DNA of 64,000 nt from Streptomyces sp. 71268 (GCF_029392895.1 NZ_CP114200.1:2759001-2823000); one strand, 5' to 3'; shown: positions 41,419 through 50,596, counted from the first letter of the stretch. Numbers and translations: made by a program. Notes: generated by a model from the letters alone, not told the origin.

Positions 41419-41464
41419 AGGCCGAGGGCCCGACGACGCACCCAGCGTCCCGGGCCCTCGGCCT
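41419..41464 (+). terminator. Terminator of the DEAD-box helicase gene
   Basis: AGGCCGAGGGCCCG (41419-41432) and CGGGCCCTCGGCCT (41451-41464), perfect 14-bp stem with an 18-nt loop, about 25 nt beyond the stop. Confidence 0.8.
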
Positions 41465-41684
41465 TCGCGCTGCCCGCGCGCCCACCCGCACCCGCCGGGC
41501 GACTCCGTCGGCGCGCCCACCCGCGCCGGCCAAGGACCTCGCGCCGGCCGAACACCCCGCCCCGGCACCCGCGCCCGCGCGCGGGGAACGGCGGGCGCCG
41601 GGGCGGGCGCGGCGGGGCGAACCTCTGGCGAACGAGCCCGTTGCCGGCCGGCCGACGTCGCCACCCCGGGTTAGCCTCGACCGC

Positions 41685-42605
41685 ATGAGCAGGCCGCCCC
41701 ACCTCGACCTCCCGCCGCACGCCCGGGCCTACGCCCTGCCCACCGAGCGCGGCGCCTTCGCGGTGCACGACGCGCTGCCCGAGGGAGCGACGGTCGGGAC
41801 GGCGCTGCTGTTGCCGGGCTTCACCGGCAGCAAGGAGGACTTCATCACGCTGCTCGCGCCGCTGGCCGAGGCCGGGTTCCGGGTGGTGGCCGTGGACGGC
41901 CGCGGGCAGTACGAGAGCGACGGCCCGGCCGACGAGTCGGCGTACGCGCGCGCGGAGTTGGCCCTGGACGTGCTGGCGCAGGCCGCCGCGGTCGGCGACG
42001 GCCGCCCCGTACACCTGCTCGGGCACTCGCTGGGGGGCCTCATCGCCCGCTCCGCCGTGCTGCGCGAACCGGCGGCGTTCGCCTCTCTCACGTTGATGAG
42101 CGCGGGGCCCGCCGCGGTGGTCGAGAGCCAGCAGGCCAGGTTGCGGATGCTGACCGAGGCGCTGGCGGCGTGGGAGATGCCCGAGGTGTGGCGGGCGATG
42201 CGGCGGCTCGATCCGCCGGAGGCCGCCGACGCGAGCGAGCCGGCGGCCGTGCGGGAGTTCCTCCAGCGCCGCTGGCTGGCCACCCGCCGGGAGCAACTGG
42301 CGGGCACCGCGCGGCAGTTGATGACCGAGGAGGACCGCGTGGCGGAGCTGGCCGAGGTGGCGTTGCCGATGCACGTGCTGTCCGGCGCCGTCGACTACGT
42401 CTGGCCCGTGTCGCGGATGGACGCGATGGCGGCCAGGCTCGGGGCCCACCGCACCGTGATCGACGGCGCGGAGCACTCCCCCGCGGTCGACCGGCCGGCC
42501 GAGACGGCCCGCGCCCTGGTCGACTTCTGGCGCGCGGCGGGCCCGCGCCCCGGCGACCGCGCGCCGGGCGCCGCCCGGCCGAGCCCGCGCGCGCCCGCGC
42601 CCTGA
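41685..42605 (+). CDS. Alpha/beta hydrolase
   Basis: This 306-residue alpha/beta hydrolase has LLLPGFTGSKEDF, AVDGRGQYES, the nucleophile LLGHSLGGLIARS, acid region SGAVDYVWPV and His in IDGAEHSPAVDRP. The catalytic residues look intact. The last ~25 residues are Pro/Arg-rich and non-conserved. The nearest annotation class is proline iminopeptidase/haloperoxidase-like; the substrate is unknown. The gene stands alone, after a strong terminator. Confidence 0.9.
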   Translation: MSRPPHLDLPPHARAYALPTERGAFAVHDALPEGATVGTALLLPGFTGSKEDFITLLAPLAEAGFRVVAVDGRGQYESDGPADESAYARAELALDVLAQAAAVGDGRPVHLLGHSLGGLIARSAVLREPAAFASLTLMSAGPAAVVESQQARLRMLTEALAAWEMPEVWRAMRRLDPPEAADASEPAAVREFLQRRWLATRREQLAGTARQLMTEEDRVAELAEVALPMHVLSGAVDYVWPVSRMDAMAARLGAHRTVIDGAEHSPAVDRPAETARALVDFWRAAGPRPGDRAPGAARPSPRAPAP

Positions 42606-42793
42606 CCGGCGCGCGACCCGGCTGCCAATCCGCCAATATTCCCGCTCTGACCAGCGGAAATCCGTCGCCGCCAGGGCCTGACCGCGACGGTTGCGGTCGG
42701 CGGTCCCGGCAGGTCACGCTTCATGACGCTCCGTGTACCGCGGGGTTACAGGACTCGTCGTCCCCGATGACCCGGTAGAAAGCGAGAGGTCCG

Positions 42794-43831
42794 ATGCGGG
42801 CAGCGTTCATGTACGAGGCCGGAGACCTGCGTGTCCTGGACGCGCCGGACCCGGTGATCGAGCGGCCAACCGACGCGGTCGTGCGCATCCTGCGCTCCTG
42901 CGTGTGCGGCACCGACCTGCACCCCTACCACTCCATGACCGCCGACGAGGCGCCCCGGGCGATGGGCCACGAATTTATCGGCGTCGTCGAGGAACTCGGC
43001 TCCGACGTCTCCGGCTTCCGCCGCGGCGACCTGGTGGTCTCCCCGTTCTTCTTCGCCGACAACACCTGCGAGTACTGCCGCGCCGGCCTGCACACCGCCT
43101 GCCCGAACGGCGGCTGGTACAGCGCGGACGGCGTCAACGGCGCCCAGGCCGAGGCCGCGCGCGTCCCGCAGGCCCAGGGCACGCTGGTGAAGCTGCCGGC
43201 CGACGCGGACGACGCGCTGCTCTCGTCGCTGCTGACCCTCGCCGACGTGTACGGCACCGGCTACCACGCCGCCAAGCAGGCCGGCGTGCGCCCCGGCGAC
43301 ACGGTCACGGTGATCGGGGACGGCGCGGTCGGCCTGCTCGCCGTCCTGTCGGCCAAACAACTCGGCGCGGAGCGGATCATCCTGATGGGCCGCCACAAGG
43401 ACCGCACCGACATCGGCCGCCTCTTCGGCGCCACCGACGTCGTCCCCGAGCGCGGCGAGGAGGGCATCGCCACCGTCCGCGAGCTGACCGGCGGCCACGG
43501 CACGCGCGCCGTCCTGGAGGCCGTCGGTCACCTGCCGGCGTACGAGATGGCCGTCGGCGCCGTGCGCGCCGGCGGCGTGATCAGCCGGGTCGGGGTGCCG
43601 CAGTACGAGCAGGCGCCGGTCGGCTTCGACAGCCTGTTCGGCTCGAACGTCACGCTGACCGGCGGGCCCGCGCCGGTGCGCGCCTACATCGACGCGCTGT
43701 TGCCCGGCGTGCTGGACGGCACGGTCGACCCCGGCCGCGTCTTCGACCGCACCCTCTCGCTTGAGGAGACCCCCGAGGCGTACCGGGCGATGGACCGGCG
43801 CGAGGCGCTCAAGGTCATGATCACGCCCTGA
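42794..43831 (+). CDS. Zinc-dependent alcohol dehydrogenase family protein
   Basis: This 345-residue medium-chain dehydrogenase has catalytic zinc ligands SCVCGTDLHPYH and GHEFIGVVEELG, and a structural-zinc loop NTCEYCRAGLHTAC with three of the four usual cysteines. The Rossmann motif is VIGDGAVGLLAVLSAKQLGA, and LMGRHKDR with Arg after strand 2 is compatible with NADP. It resembles the IMP-dehydrogenase-unrelated class annotated as zinc-binding, threonine-dehydrogenase-like. ATG 42794 has GAGAGG 6 nt upstream. The substrate is not evident and no pathway genes lie next to it. Confidence 0.92.
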   Translation: MRAAFMYEAGDLRVLDAPDPVIERPTDAVVRILRSCVCGTDLHPYHSMTADEAPRAMGHEFIGVVEELGSDVSGFRRGDLVVSPFFFADNTCEYCRAGLHTACPNGGWYSADGVNGAQAEAARVPQAQGTLVKLPADADDALLSSLLTLADVYGTGYHAAKQAGVRPGDTVTVIGDGAVGLLAVLSAKQLGAERIILMGRHKDRTDIGRLFGATDVVPERGEEGIATVRELTGGHGTRAVLEAVGHLPAYEMAVGAVRAGGVISRVGVPQYEQAPVGFDSLFGSNVTLTGGPAPVRAYIDALLPGVLDGTVDPGRVFDRTLSLEETPEAYRAMDRREALKVMITP

Positions 43832-43970
43832 GCCACCGCCGCGGGCCACGGCCGCGTGGCGGCCCGCCGTGCCCACCACGCGCGGCGACGGGCCCCACGC
43901 GGGCGGCGCCGGCCCGCCGCCACGGGCCCGCCGACGCCCGCGCGAGGCCCGCGCGGCGCTTGTCCAGGGG

Positions 43971-44897
43971 TCAGTACTGCGCCTGCAGGTGGTCCCAGAA
44001 CCCGTCCCGTACCGCCCGGCGCAGGTCGGCGTGGGCCCGTAGCGAGAGCTGGAGCAGCGCCTCGGCCTCGATGAGCAGCTCCTGGTCGACCGAGCCCGGC
44101 AGGTAGGGGTGGCCGGGCAGCAGGTCGGCGAGGGCGCCCCGGCCACGGCTGGCCAGCCACTGCGCGGCGACCTGCGCCCCGACGAAGCGCACGTCCTCGC
44201 GGCTGGGCAGGTGGCCGGGCCCGGCCTCGCCGGCGAGGTCGGTGACCACGGCCCGGCGCATCACGTACGGCTTGCAGAACTCCAGGTCGAAGGTGCGCTG
44301 GCTGTCGACCTCCCAGAGCAGCGGCTCGGCCTGATTGCGCCCGGTGGCCGCCTCGATGCCCCACAGGTGCACCCGGGCCCCGTAGCCCTGGGCCGCCTCC
44401 ACCGCCGAGACCAGGTCCTCGTCGCCGCCGACGAGCACGGCGTCGCCGATCGCCCGGTGCCGCGCGAGGGACTCCAGGTCGGTGCGGATCAGCGAGTCGA
44501 CGCCCTTCTGCTGGTTGTTGGCGTTGAGGTTGCCGAGCCTGACCTTGACGTCGGGCAGCTCGGCGATGCGCTGCTGTTCGGTGGTGTGGATGCGCCGGCG
44601 CGCGCCGTCGTACCAGTACACCCTCAACAGCCGGCTGTCCGGGAAGATCGTGCGGGCCCGGTCGATGTACGCCTCGATCAGGCCCTCGGTGTCCAGTTCG
44701 AAGGCCCTGCGGTCCTCGGTGCCGGTGACCAGCCGGCCGGCCGCCGCGTACACGTACCCGGCGTCCACGAAGATCGCGTGCGTGGAGGGCGTCGTGGCGA
44801 CCTCGGCCAGCACCCGCTGGAGCAGTTCGTTGGTGCGCTCGATCCCCGCGGCGATCGCAGCCAGATCGGCCCCGCCCGGGGGCTCGACGTCATGCAT
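43971..44897 (-). CDS. NYN domain (PIN-like) protein
   Basis: This 308-residue protein has the acidic core of NYN/PIN-like RNases: FVDAGYVYAA, YDGARRRIHT, QQKGVDSLIRTDLESLA and VLVGGDEDLVSAVEAAQGYG. The four conserved Asp positions that bind metal appear present, so it is a likely RNase or RNA-binding factor. A C-terminal ~100-residue extension (HLPSREDVRFVGAQVAAQWL) may be a separate helical domain. ATG 44897 has GGAAGGGG upstream. The region between it and the small plus-strand gene is AT-rich with a dyad. Confidence 0.88.
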   Translation of the reverse strand: MHDVEPPGGADLAAIAAGIERTNELLQRVLAEVATTPSTHAIFVDAGYVYAAAGRLVTGTEDRRAFELDTEGLIEAYIDRARTIFPDSRLLRVYWYDGARRRIHTTEQQRIAELPDVKVRLGNLNANNQQKGVDSLIRTDLESLARHRAIGDAVLVGGDEDLVSAVEAAQGYGARVHLWGIEAATGRNQAEPLLWEVDSQRTFDLEFCKPYVMRRAVVTDLAGEAGPGHLPSREDVRFVGAQVAAQWLASRGRGALADLLPGHPYLPGSVDQELLIEAEALLQLSLRAHADLRRAVRDGFWDHLQAQY

Positions 44898-44972
44898 GGC
44901 GGCCCCTTCCGGGCCGTGACGCAGCAAACAAGACCACTCCTGTTACGTGCCAGTAATTAGCATGTCGAAAAA

Positions 44973-45050
44973 TTTCCTTAGCGTAGGGAATGTTTGCTCG
45001 GGGCAACTCGTTGTTCCCATGTGAACGCCTCGCAAGGTGGCGAGGCGTTC
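44973..45050 (+). promoter_or_regulatory. Dyad and structured leader of the 50-residue protein gene
   Basis: TTCCTTA/TAGGGAA (about 44974-44990, one mismatch) forms an imperfect palindrome in an AT-rich intergenic stretch between divergent genes. Further on, GAACGCCTCGC (45023-45033) and GCGAGGCGTTC (45040-45050) make a perfect 11-bp hairpin with loop AAGGTG, about 47 nt before the TTG start. TCCTC and GGAGGA (about 45066-45077) can also pair. A regulated leader is likely. Confidence 0.45.
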
Positions 45051-45096
45051 GACTACTCACAGTTCTCCTCAGGAGGATCAGACGAAGGGAGAAGCC

Positions 45097-45249
45097 TTGC
45101 GCTTCGAGATCATGCGCCTTGACGACATCGACGGCACCGCCGTGGAGAGCACTGTCGTGGACGCCGCCTCCGTCAACCGGATCGTGCAGCAGGCCGCCTC
45201 CGTCGGCCAGCGCATCTACATCCGTCCAGCCGACTCCGCCGCCCGGTAA
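45097..45249 (+). CDS. Conserved 50-residue protein with TTG start
   Basis: The peptide reads M(TTG)RFEIMRLDDIDGTAVEST and ends RIVQQAASVGQRIYIRPAD, a small alpha/beta unit without cysteines or membrane helix. TTG 45097 has GGGAGAAG upstream and gives MRFEIMRLDD. An internal ATG at codon 6 lacks a ribosome binding site. I believe similar short proteins occur across Streptomyces, but no function is known to me. A structured leader precedes it and a very strong bidirectional terminator follows, which suggests high or tightly controlled expression. Confidence 0.75.
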   Translation: MRFEIMRLDDIDGTAVESTVVDAASVNRIVQQAASVGQRIYIRPADSAAR

Positions 45250-45282
45250 CACGACCGGTCGCCGCACGACGACGCAGCCCAT

Positions 45283-45327
45283 CGCGAGGCGCCCCCGTAC
45301 CACCACACGGTACGGGGGCGCCTCGCG
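45283..45327. terminator. Bidirectional terminator with 19-bp perfect stem
   Basis: CGCGAGGCGCCCCCGTACC (45283-45301) and GGTACGGGGGCGCCTCGCG (45309-45327), 7-nt loop. An outer pair ACGACGACGC (45266-45275) and GCGTCGTCGT (45325-45334) can extend or compete. It lies between the convergent 50-residue protein gene and marC-like gene. Confidence 0.85.
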
Positions 45328-45531
45328 TCGTCGTACGCCAGCCGCCGCAGACCCCTCCCCACACACTCCCCGCGTCCGGCGCGAGCCTTCGCTCCCCCGG
45401 CGCGTACGCCCGCGCATCGAGGCGCGGGCCCGGCGCTCGACGCCTGCGAACGCCCGTCCGAACGACGACCGCGCCCCGACCCCGGGGACACGGGATCGGG
45501 GCGCGGCGGTACGGGCGGCGGGCCGTGGGCG

Positions 45532-46137
45532 TCAGGCCGCCTGGATGAACTGGGTGATCCCGTTCGCGATCTGCTGGACGGCGATGGCCGAGAGCATCAT
45601 GCCGGCCAGCCGGGTCACCAGCACCACGCCGCCGTCCTTGATGACCCGGATGATCAGCAGCGAATAGCGCATGACCAGCCAGAGCACCACGTGCATGGCC
45701 ACGATCGCGGACCACACCGAGAGCTGACCGCCGAACCCGTCGGCGTGCTGCACCGCCAGGATCACCGAGACGATCGCGCCGGGCCCAGCCAGCAGCGGCA
45801 TGCCCAACGGCACGAGCGCCACGTTGACGTCCTTGGTTTGGGTCGGCTCCTCGGACTTGCCGGTCAGCAGGTCGAGGGCGATGAGCAGCAGGAGCAGCCC
45901 GCCCGCGACCATCAGCGCCGGCACCGACACGTGCAGGTAGTCCAGGATCTGCTGGCCGCAGATGCCGAAGAGGGTGATGACGCTGAACGCCACGGTCGCC
46001 GCCTGCCACGCCATCTTGCGCTGCACCTTCAGGGGGCGCCCGGAGGTCAGCCCGAGGAAGATCGGCGTGATGCCAGGGGGGTCCATGATGACGAAGAGGG
46101 TGAGGAAGAGGGAGCCGAAGAGAGCGAAGTCGAACAC
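45532..46137 (-). CDS. MarC/UPF0056 family membrane protein
   Basis: This 201-residue, six-helix membrane protein has FFALFxSLFLTLFVIMDPPGITPIFL at its start (here FDFALFGSLF then VIMDPPG), a middle VALVPLGMPLLAGPGAI and the C-terminal RLAGMMLSAIAVQQIANGI. These match the MarC family, whose transport substrate is unresolved despite the multiple-antibiotic-resistance name. GTG 46137 has AAGG 8 nt upstream. About 370 bp of non-coding sequence lies upstream. Confidence 0.93.
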   Translation of the reverse strand: MFDFALFGSLFLTLFVIMDPPGITPIFLGLTSGRPLKVQRKMAWQAATVAFSVITLFGICGQQILDYLHVSVPALMVAGGLLLLLIALDLLTGKSEEPTQTKDVNVALVPLGMPLLAGPGAIVSVILAVQHADGFGGQLSVWSAIVAMHVVLWLVMRYSLLIIRVIKDGGVVLVTRLAGMMLSAIAVQQIANGITQFIQAA

Positions 46138-46506
46138 GATGTGCCTTGCGAGGAAAGAGCCGGGGCCTGGGACAGGCCAGGGGGCGGAGCGGATGGGACA
46201 GGGCCGGACGAAACGAACGGGAGGGGGACGAGGGAGGTGAGGGCAGGGAGACGTGGGGGCGGTAGCGGGGCGCCCCGCGGGGGCCCGTAACGCGCCGACG
46301 GCGGGGGCGCGGCCCCGCGCACGCCGGCGGGCGCGACCACGCCGGCACCAAGGCGCACACCGGACCCCACCCAATCGGGCGAGGGCGCGGCAGGGCGCGC
46401 GGGACGCGTGTCAGTGGGCGTGTGACGGCCGCTGACGGCCTGGAGGGCGGGGCCGCACCCGGCACGAAGCGCGGGGCCGAGCGGTGGCTACGGGGCGCGG
46501 ACGGGC
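46138..46506. other. Intergenic region upstream of the MarC-like gene
   Basis: About 369 bp. A short stem GGCCT/AGGCC lies near the MarC start. Other frames are low-complexity Arg/Pro/Ala with no signature. I see no gene. Confidence 0.35.
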
Positions 46507-47400
46507 TCAGCCACCGGTGCCCGGCACCGGGAAGGCGCCGGTCGCACGGCGGATGATCTCGCCGTAGACCTCCGGGTCGGTGGTGTACTCGCCGAGGCGA
46601 CAGGTCTTGCGGCTGCCGTGGTAGTCGCTGGAGCCGGTGGCGAGCAGTCCGAGGTCGGCGGCGAGGCCACGCAACGTGTCCCGCGTCGGCTCGTCGTGGT
46701 CCATGTGGTCGACCTCGATGCCGTCCAGGCCCGCCGACGCCAGCTCGGCTATCGCGCTCTCGGGCACGCACTGGCCCCGCTTGAGCGCCAACGGGTGGGC
46801 GCAGACGGTGACCCCGCCGGCGGCCTTGACCAGGCGGATCGCGTCGAAGGGGTCCAGCTCGTGCTTCTCGACATAGGCCCGCCCGTCGTTGGCGAGCCAC
46901 TGCGGGGTGAAGGCGTCGGAGACGCTGGGCACGATGCCGAGTTCGACCATGGCGGCGGCCACGTGCGGCCGGCCGACCGCGCCGTCGCCGGCGATCCGCG
47001 CGACCTGCTCCCAGGTCACGGGCGCGCCGAGGGCGCGCAGCTTGTCCACCATGGCCCGGGCGCGCGGCACCCGGTCGTCCCGGACCAGCTCGCGCTCGCG
47101 GGCCAGCTCGGGCTCGTGCGGGTCGAAGAGGTAGGCCAGCAGGTGCAGGCTGACGCTGTCGGGCGCGTCGCCCTCCGCGCCGGAGCCGCCGGGCAGCCGC
47201 AGCCGGCAGGAGAGTTCGGCGCCGGTGACCAGGGTGAGCCCGGCCGGCAGCGCCCGGCGCGCCTGGTCGTACCCGGCGACGGTGTCGTGGTCGGTCAGCG
47301 CGACGACGTCCAAACCGCTGGCCGCGGCGTTGCGCACCAGCTCAGCGGGGGTGTCCGTGCCGTCGGACGCGGTGGAGTGGGTGTGCAGGTCGATGCGCAC
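46507..47400 (-). CDS. PHP-domain phosphoesterase
   Basis: This 297-residue PHP hydrolase has its metal ligands in order: DLHTHSTASDGT, ALTDHDTVAGY, GAELSC, GRPHVAAAM, CAHPLALKRG and SSDYHGSRK. This is the YciV/RNase AM-like class, which removes phosphate from 3',5'-nucleoside bisphosphates or processes RNA 5' ends; the specific role here is not proven. GTG 47400 follows GGAGTCCGC and starts MRIDLHTHS, the family's usual beginning. Confidence 0.93.
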   Translation of the reverse strand: MRIDLHTHSTASDGTDTPAELVRNAAASGLDVVALTDHDTVAGYDQARRALPAGLTLVTGAELSCRLRLPGGSGAEGDAPDSVSLHLLAYLFDPHEPELARERELVRDDRVPRARAMVDKLRALGAPVTWEQVARIAGDGAVGRPHVAAAMVELGIVPSVSDAFTPQWLANDGRAYVEKHELDPFDAIRLVKAAGGVTVCAHPLALKRGQCVPESAIAELASAGLDGIEVDHMDHDEPTRDTLRGLAADLGLLATGSSDYHGSRKTCRLGEYTTDPEVYGEIIRRATGAFPVPGTGG

Positions 47401-47653
47401 GACGCGGACTCCAGGGCGGTCTCGGGGGACGACGGGGGACGTCTTCACTGTACCGGGGCATAGCGGCACCTCCGGCCACACAGTCGTACGAGAGGAGCAC
47501 CCCGCGCCCGACGGGTACGGCCGGCCCGGCCGCGCCGACGCGCTGTCGGCTCCCCGTCACACCGCGCCCCGGGCGACGTCGGGGGCCGCGCGGTCCGCGC
47601 CGGCCCGCCCAGTCCACGCCGGCCACGCGATCCGCGCCGGCCGCACCGCCCGC

Positions 47654-48292
47654 TCAGGACAGCACGCGCGGCGACAGCGCGCCGCACGGCAGCAGGTCCA
47701 CCTCGGCGCCGGCGTCCCGCAGGTCGGTGAGGACGAACTCGTCGTAGAGCAGTACGCCGGCCTGCTCGGGCCAGACGATCACCCACAGCCACAGGCCACG
47801 GGCCTCGCCGGCGAAGACGGCGCGGTCCTCGGGGGCGCCGCTGACGTGCCACAGCGGGGTGGGTCGGCCCGCGGCGTGCACCTTGGTGTGCGGGGGGCGG
47901 TCGACGCACATCATGGGGCCCGGGTCGAGGCCGTCGATCCCCGCGTACCGGGCGCCGAGGCCGACGCCGAGCTCCTCCGCGACCAGCAGCATCTCGCCGG
48001 CGCCGCCCAGTGGGCCGGGGCCCGAGCAGGCCACGGCGGTGGCCCGGCCGCCGCTGCGGTCGTCGCCGGCGGAGACGACGCCGGTGAACAGCCAGCCGAC
48101 CGGCAGCGGCCACGGCATCCAGACCGGCACCTGGGCGCGGTTGACCACGACGGCGAGCGCCTCGACGCTCGGCGGCACGACCGGCTGGAGCGGATGCACG
48201 GTTCCGTGCACCCCGCACTGCCAGGAGTCGGCGAACAGTCCGGGCGCCCGCACCCGGCCACCACACTTCGGGCAACTGGGTTCGCCCCTCAT
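47654..48292 (-). CDS. DUF6758 family protein
   Basis: This 212-residue protein has an N-terminal zinc-ribbon half (PSCPKCGGRVR ... WQCGVHG, so two CxxC-like knuckles with a third Cys and a His), followed by a conserved domain containing VPVWMPWPLPVGWLFTG and LWLWVIVWPEQAGVL, ending at CGALSPRVL. It is widespread in Streptomyces as DUF6758; function unknown. TTG 48301 has a better-placed GGAGG, but ATG 48292 gives MRGEPSCPKCG, the conserved start. Confidence 0.85.
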   Translation of the reverse strand: MRGEPSCPKCGGRVRAPGLFADSWQCGVHGTVHPLQPVVPPSVEALAVVVNRAQVPVWMPWPLPVGWLFTGVVSAGDDRSGGRATAVACSGPGPLGGAGEMLLVAEELGVGLGARYAGIDGLDPGPMMCVDRPPHTKVHAAGRPTPLWHVSGAPEDRAVFAGEARGLWLWVIVWPEQAGVLLYDEFVLTDLRDAGAEVDLLPCGALSPRVLS

Positions 48293-48377
48293 AGTCGTCA
48301 ACGGTCCTCCCCCCTCGCCGCCGCGTCAAGGACGATCACCCGTCCGGCACGACTCACTGGGCAGAACTAGATGCAGC

Positions 48378-48405
48378 TTGCATTAGTTAGCTCAGCTAAC
48401 TTAAT
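48378..48405 (+). promoter_or_regulatory. Promoter with MarR-type palindrome before the MFS gene
   Basis: AGTTAGCT (48385-48392) and AGCTAACT (48394-48401) form a perfect palindrome around one base. It sits between a possible -35 TTGCAT (48378-48383) and -10 CTTAAT (48400-48405), the classic place for repression. TTAG/CTAA-type palindromes are typical MarR sites. No MarR gene is adjacent, so the regulator must be elsewhere. Confidence 0.6.
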
Positions 48406-48456
48406 GTGTGTAATTACCAACGATCTCTGTACGACGCGAGACCCAAGGAGAAGGGC

Positions 48457-49782
48457 ATGCACAGCGCGCGTGACGACGCCGACGAGGACCCCTTCGACGC
48501 CGGCAGCGGCCGGGGCCGGGGCATCCCGCACCAGCCGAAGGCGGTCTGGGCGACCGCCGGCGCCTCGGTCGTGGCCTTCATGGGCATCGGCCTGGTCGAC
48601 CCGATCCTGCCGTCCATCGCGGGCGGCCTGCACGCCTCGCCCAGCCAGGTGTCCCTGCTGTTCACCTCGTACTTCCTGATCACCGCCGTGGCCATGCTGG
48701 TCACCGGGTACGTCTCCAGCCGCATCGGGGGGCGCAGGACGCTGTTGGTCGGGCTCGCGCTGGTGGTCGTCTTCGCGGCGCTCTCGGGCACCGCGACCTC
48801 GGTCGGCCAACTCGTCGGCTTCCGCGCCGGCTGGGGCCTGGGCAACGCGCTCTTCGTCTCCACGGCACTGGCCGTCATCGTGGGCGCGGCGCACCCCGTG
48901 GGCCCGCGCGGCGCGGACGGGAAGCACGCGAGCGGCAGCGCGACGGCGATCCTGCTGTACGAGTCGGCGCTCGGGCTCGGCATGGCCTGCGGGCCGCTGC
49001 TCGGCGCGGTCCTCGGCGACATGAAGTGGCGCTACCCGTTCTTCGGCACCGCGGTGCTGATGGCGGTCGGCTTCCTGGCCATCAGCGTCTTCCTGCGCGA
49101 ACAGCCCGTGCCGGCCCGCAAGACGGCGCTGCTCGACCCGTTGCGGGCGCTCGGGCACGGCGGGCTCGCCTCGGCCGCCGTCTCGGCCTTCTTCTACAAC
49201 TACGCGTTCTTCACCGTGCTGGCCTTCACGCCGTTCGTGCTCGACATGTCGCCGTACCGCTCGGGCGCGGTCTTCTTCGCCTGGGGCGCGCTGCTCGCCG
49301 TCTTCTCGGTGCTGGTCGCGCCCCGGCTCCAGGAGCGGTACGGCTCGCTACGGGTGCTCGCGGCCTCGCTGGTGCTGATGGGCGCCGACCTGGTGGTCCT
49401 CGGCTACGGCGACCACACCACGGCCATCGCCTGCACCATCGCGTCGGGCGCGTTCATCGGCGTCAACAACACGGTCTACACCGAACTCGCGCTCGGCGTG
49501 TCGGACGCGCCGCGCCCGGTGGCCAGCGCGGGGTACAACTTCGTCCGCTGGTTCGCCGCCGCCGCGGCGCCCTACCTGGCGCCCAAGATCGAGGAGTGGA
49601 GCGACCCGCACGTGCCGTTCGTGGTCGCCGCCGCCGCGGCCCTGGTCGGCGCCGGCATCGTGGTGGCCCGCCGCTCGGCCCTCACGCTGCGGGCCGAGGA
49701 GCTCGAACCGGCGCACGCGACGCGGGACGGCGTCGGCGTCTTCGCCGAGCAGCCGCCGCGCCCGGCGCCGGCGGCCGAGTGA
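48457..49782 (+). CDS. MFS transporter (drug efflux type)
   Basis: This 441-residue major facilitator has about 12 helices. After a 30-residue acidic cytoplasmic start comes helix 1 (ASVVAFMGIGLVDPILPSIA), then motif A GYVSSRIGGRRTLL, a motif C-like GLGMACGPLLGAVLGD in helix 5 (the antiporter signature region of efflux pumps), and a C-terminal half with FNYAFFTVLAF-like helix 7. Drug or metabolite export is likely. ATG 48457 has AAGGAG 8 nt upstream. The palindrome in its promoter suggests induction by a ligand of a MarR repressor. Confidence 0.93.
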   Translation: MHSARDDADEDPFDAGSGRGRGIPHQPKAVWATAGASVVAFMGIGLVDPILPSIAGGLHASPSQVSLLFTSYFLITAVAMLVTGYVSSRIGGRRTLLVGLALVVVFAALSGTATSVGQLVGFRAGWGLGNALFVSTALAVIVGAAHPVGPRGADGKHASGSATAILLYESALGLGMACGPLLGAVLGDMKWRYPFFGTAVLMAVGFLAISVFLREQPVPARKTALLDPLRALGHGGLASAAVSAFFYNYAFFTVLAFTPFVLDMSPYRSGAVFFAWGALLAVFSVLVAPRLQERYGSLRVLAASLVLMGADLVVLGYGDHTTAIACTIASGAFIGVNNTVYTELALGVSDAPRPVASAGYNFVRWFAAAAAPYLAPKIEEWSDPHVPFVVAAAAALVGAGIVVARRSALTLRAEELEPAHATRDGVGVFAEQPPRPAPAAE

Positions 49783-49921
49783 CGCCCCAACCGCGTTTCC
49801 CCAAGGCTCCGTTGACCCCCGTGGGCCAGCCACCGCACAAGCGTCCGGGGTGTGTTTGCTCACCCTGGCGCGCCTCGCGTCGATCCCAACGCCGAGGCCG
49901 ATACGGGGAGTTGGCCGGCCT

Positions 49922-50533
49922 TCAGTCCTCCAGCGAGACCGAGCGGCGCAGCGGGTCGCGCAGGTCCGTGCCGCGCGCCAGCCAGCGGGCCTCCAGGGCG
50001 GCCGCGCCGTGCACCCGCTTCCACGCCGCCTCGTTCGCCGTCATCGGCAGCAGCGGCAGGAACCGCACCGGGTCCATGGGCGCCGGCAGCTCCAGGTCCT
50101 CCACCAGGCCGCCGGGCTCGGCCACCAGGACGGAGCTGAACGGCGCCCCGGGCCACAGCGGCTCGCCCACGTCCAGCGAGCCACCCGGCGCCACGATCAC
50201 GCCCTCGACCTGCGGCGACGCGGCCAGTACGGCCAGCGGGCGAAGCGCCTTGTCGGTGTCGGCCCGCCGCGCCCGCACGGTCAGCAGCAGTTCGGCGCGG
50301 GGCCCGCGCACCGGGTCGGCCAGCGGGTCCGCGGGGTCCGCCATGGGCTGGCCCGACATGCCGAGGGTGGCGTAGCGCACGACGCCGGCCCCGCCACGGT
50401 CGCCGGCGGCGTCGCCCGTGAAGCGCAGCACCTCGATGCGATCGGTGCCGACGAAGGTGATGGCGGCGCGGGCGTCCGGCTCGCCCAGCGCCATCCGCAA
50501 CCGGGCCTCGACCAGCTCAAGAACATTCGCCAT
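49922..50533 (-). CDS. Suppressor-of-fused (SUFU) domain protein
   Basis: This 203-residue protein matches bacterial SUFU-domain proteins: ITFVGTDRIEVLRF, VVRYATLGMS, RAELLLTVR, LAVLAASPQVEGVIVAPG, WPGAPFSSVLVAEPGG and FLPLLPMTANEAAWKRVHG. In bacteria the domain occurs in immunity proteins and in stand-alone housekeeping versions such as this; the role is unknown. ATG 50533 gives MANVLELVEARLR. There is no good Shine-Dalgarno. It is divergent from the corA leader. Confidence 0.85.
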   Translation of the reverse strand: MANVLELVEARLRMALGEPDARAAITFVGTDRIEVLRFTGDAAGDRGGAGVVRYATLGMSGQPMADPADPLADPVRGPRAELLLTVRARRADTDKALRPLAVLAASPQVEGVIVAPGGSLDVGEPLWPGAPFSSVLVAEPGGLVEDLELPAPMDPVRFLPLLPMTANEAAWKRVHGAAALEARWLARGTDLRDPLRRSVSLED

Positions 50534-50596
50534 GCGGCGAGCATAGAACCCGTATCGAAGAGGCAAAGCGGCACGCCGGGGTCATACACCCCTGGT

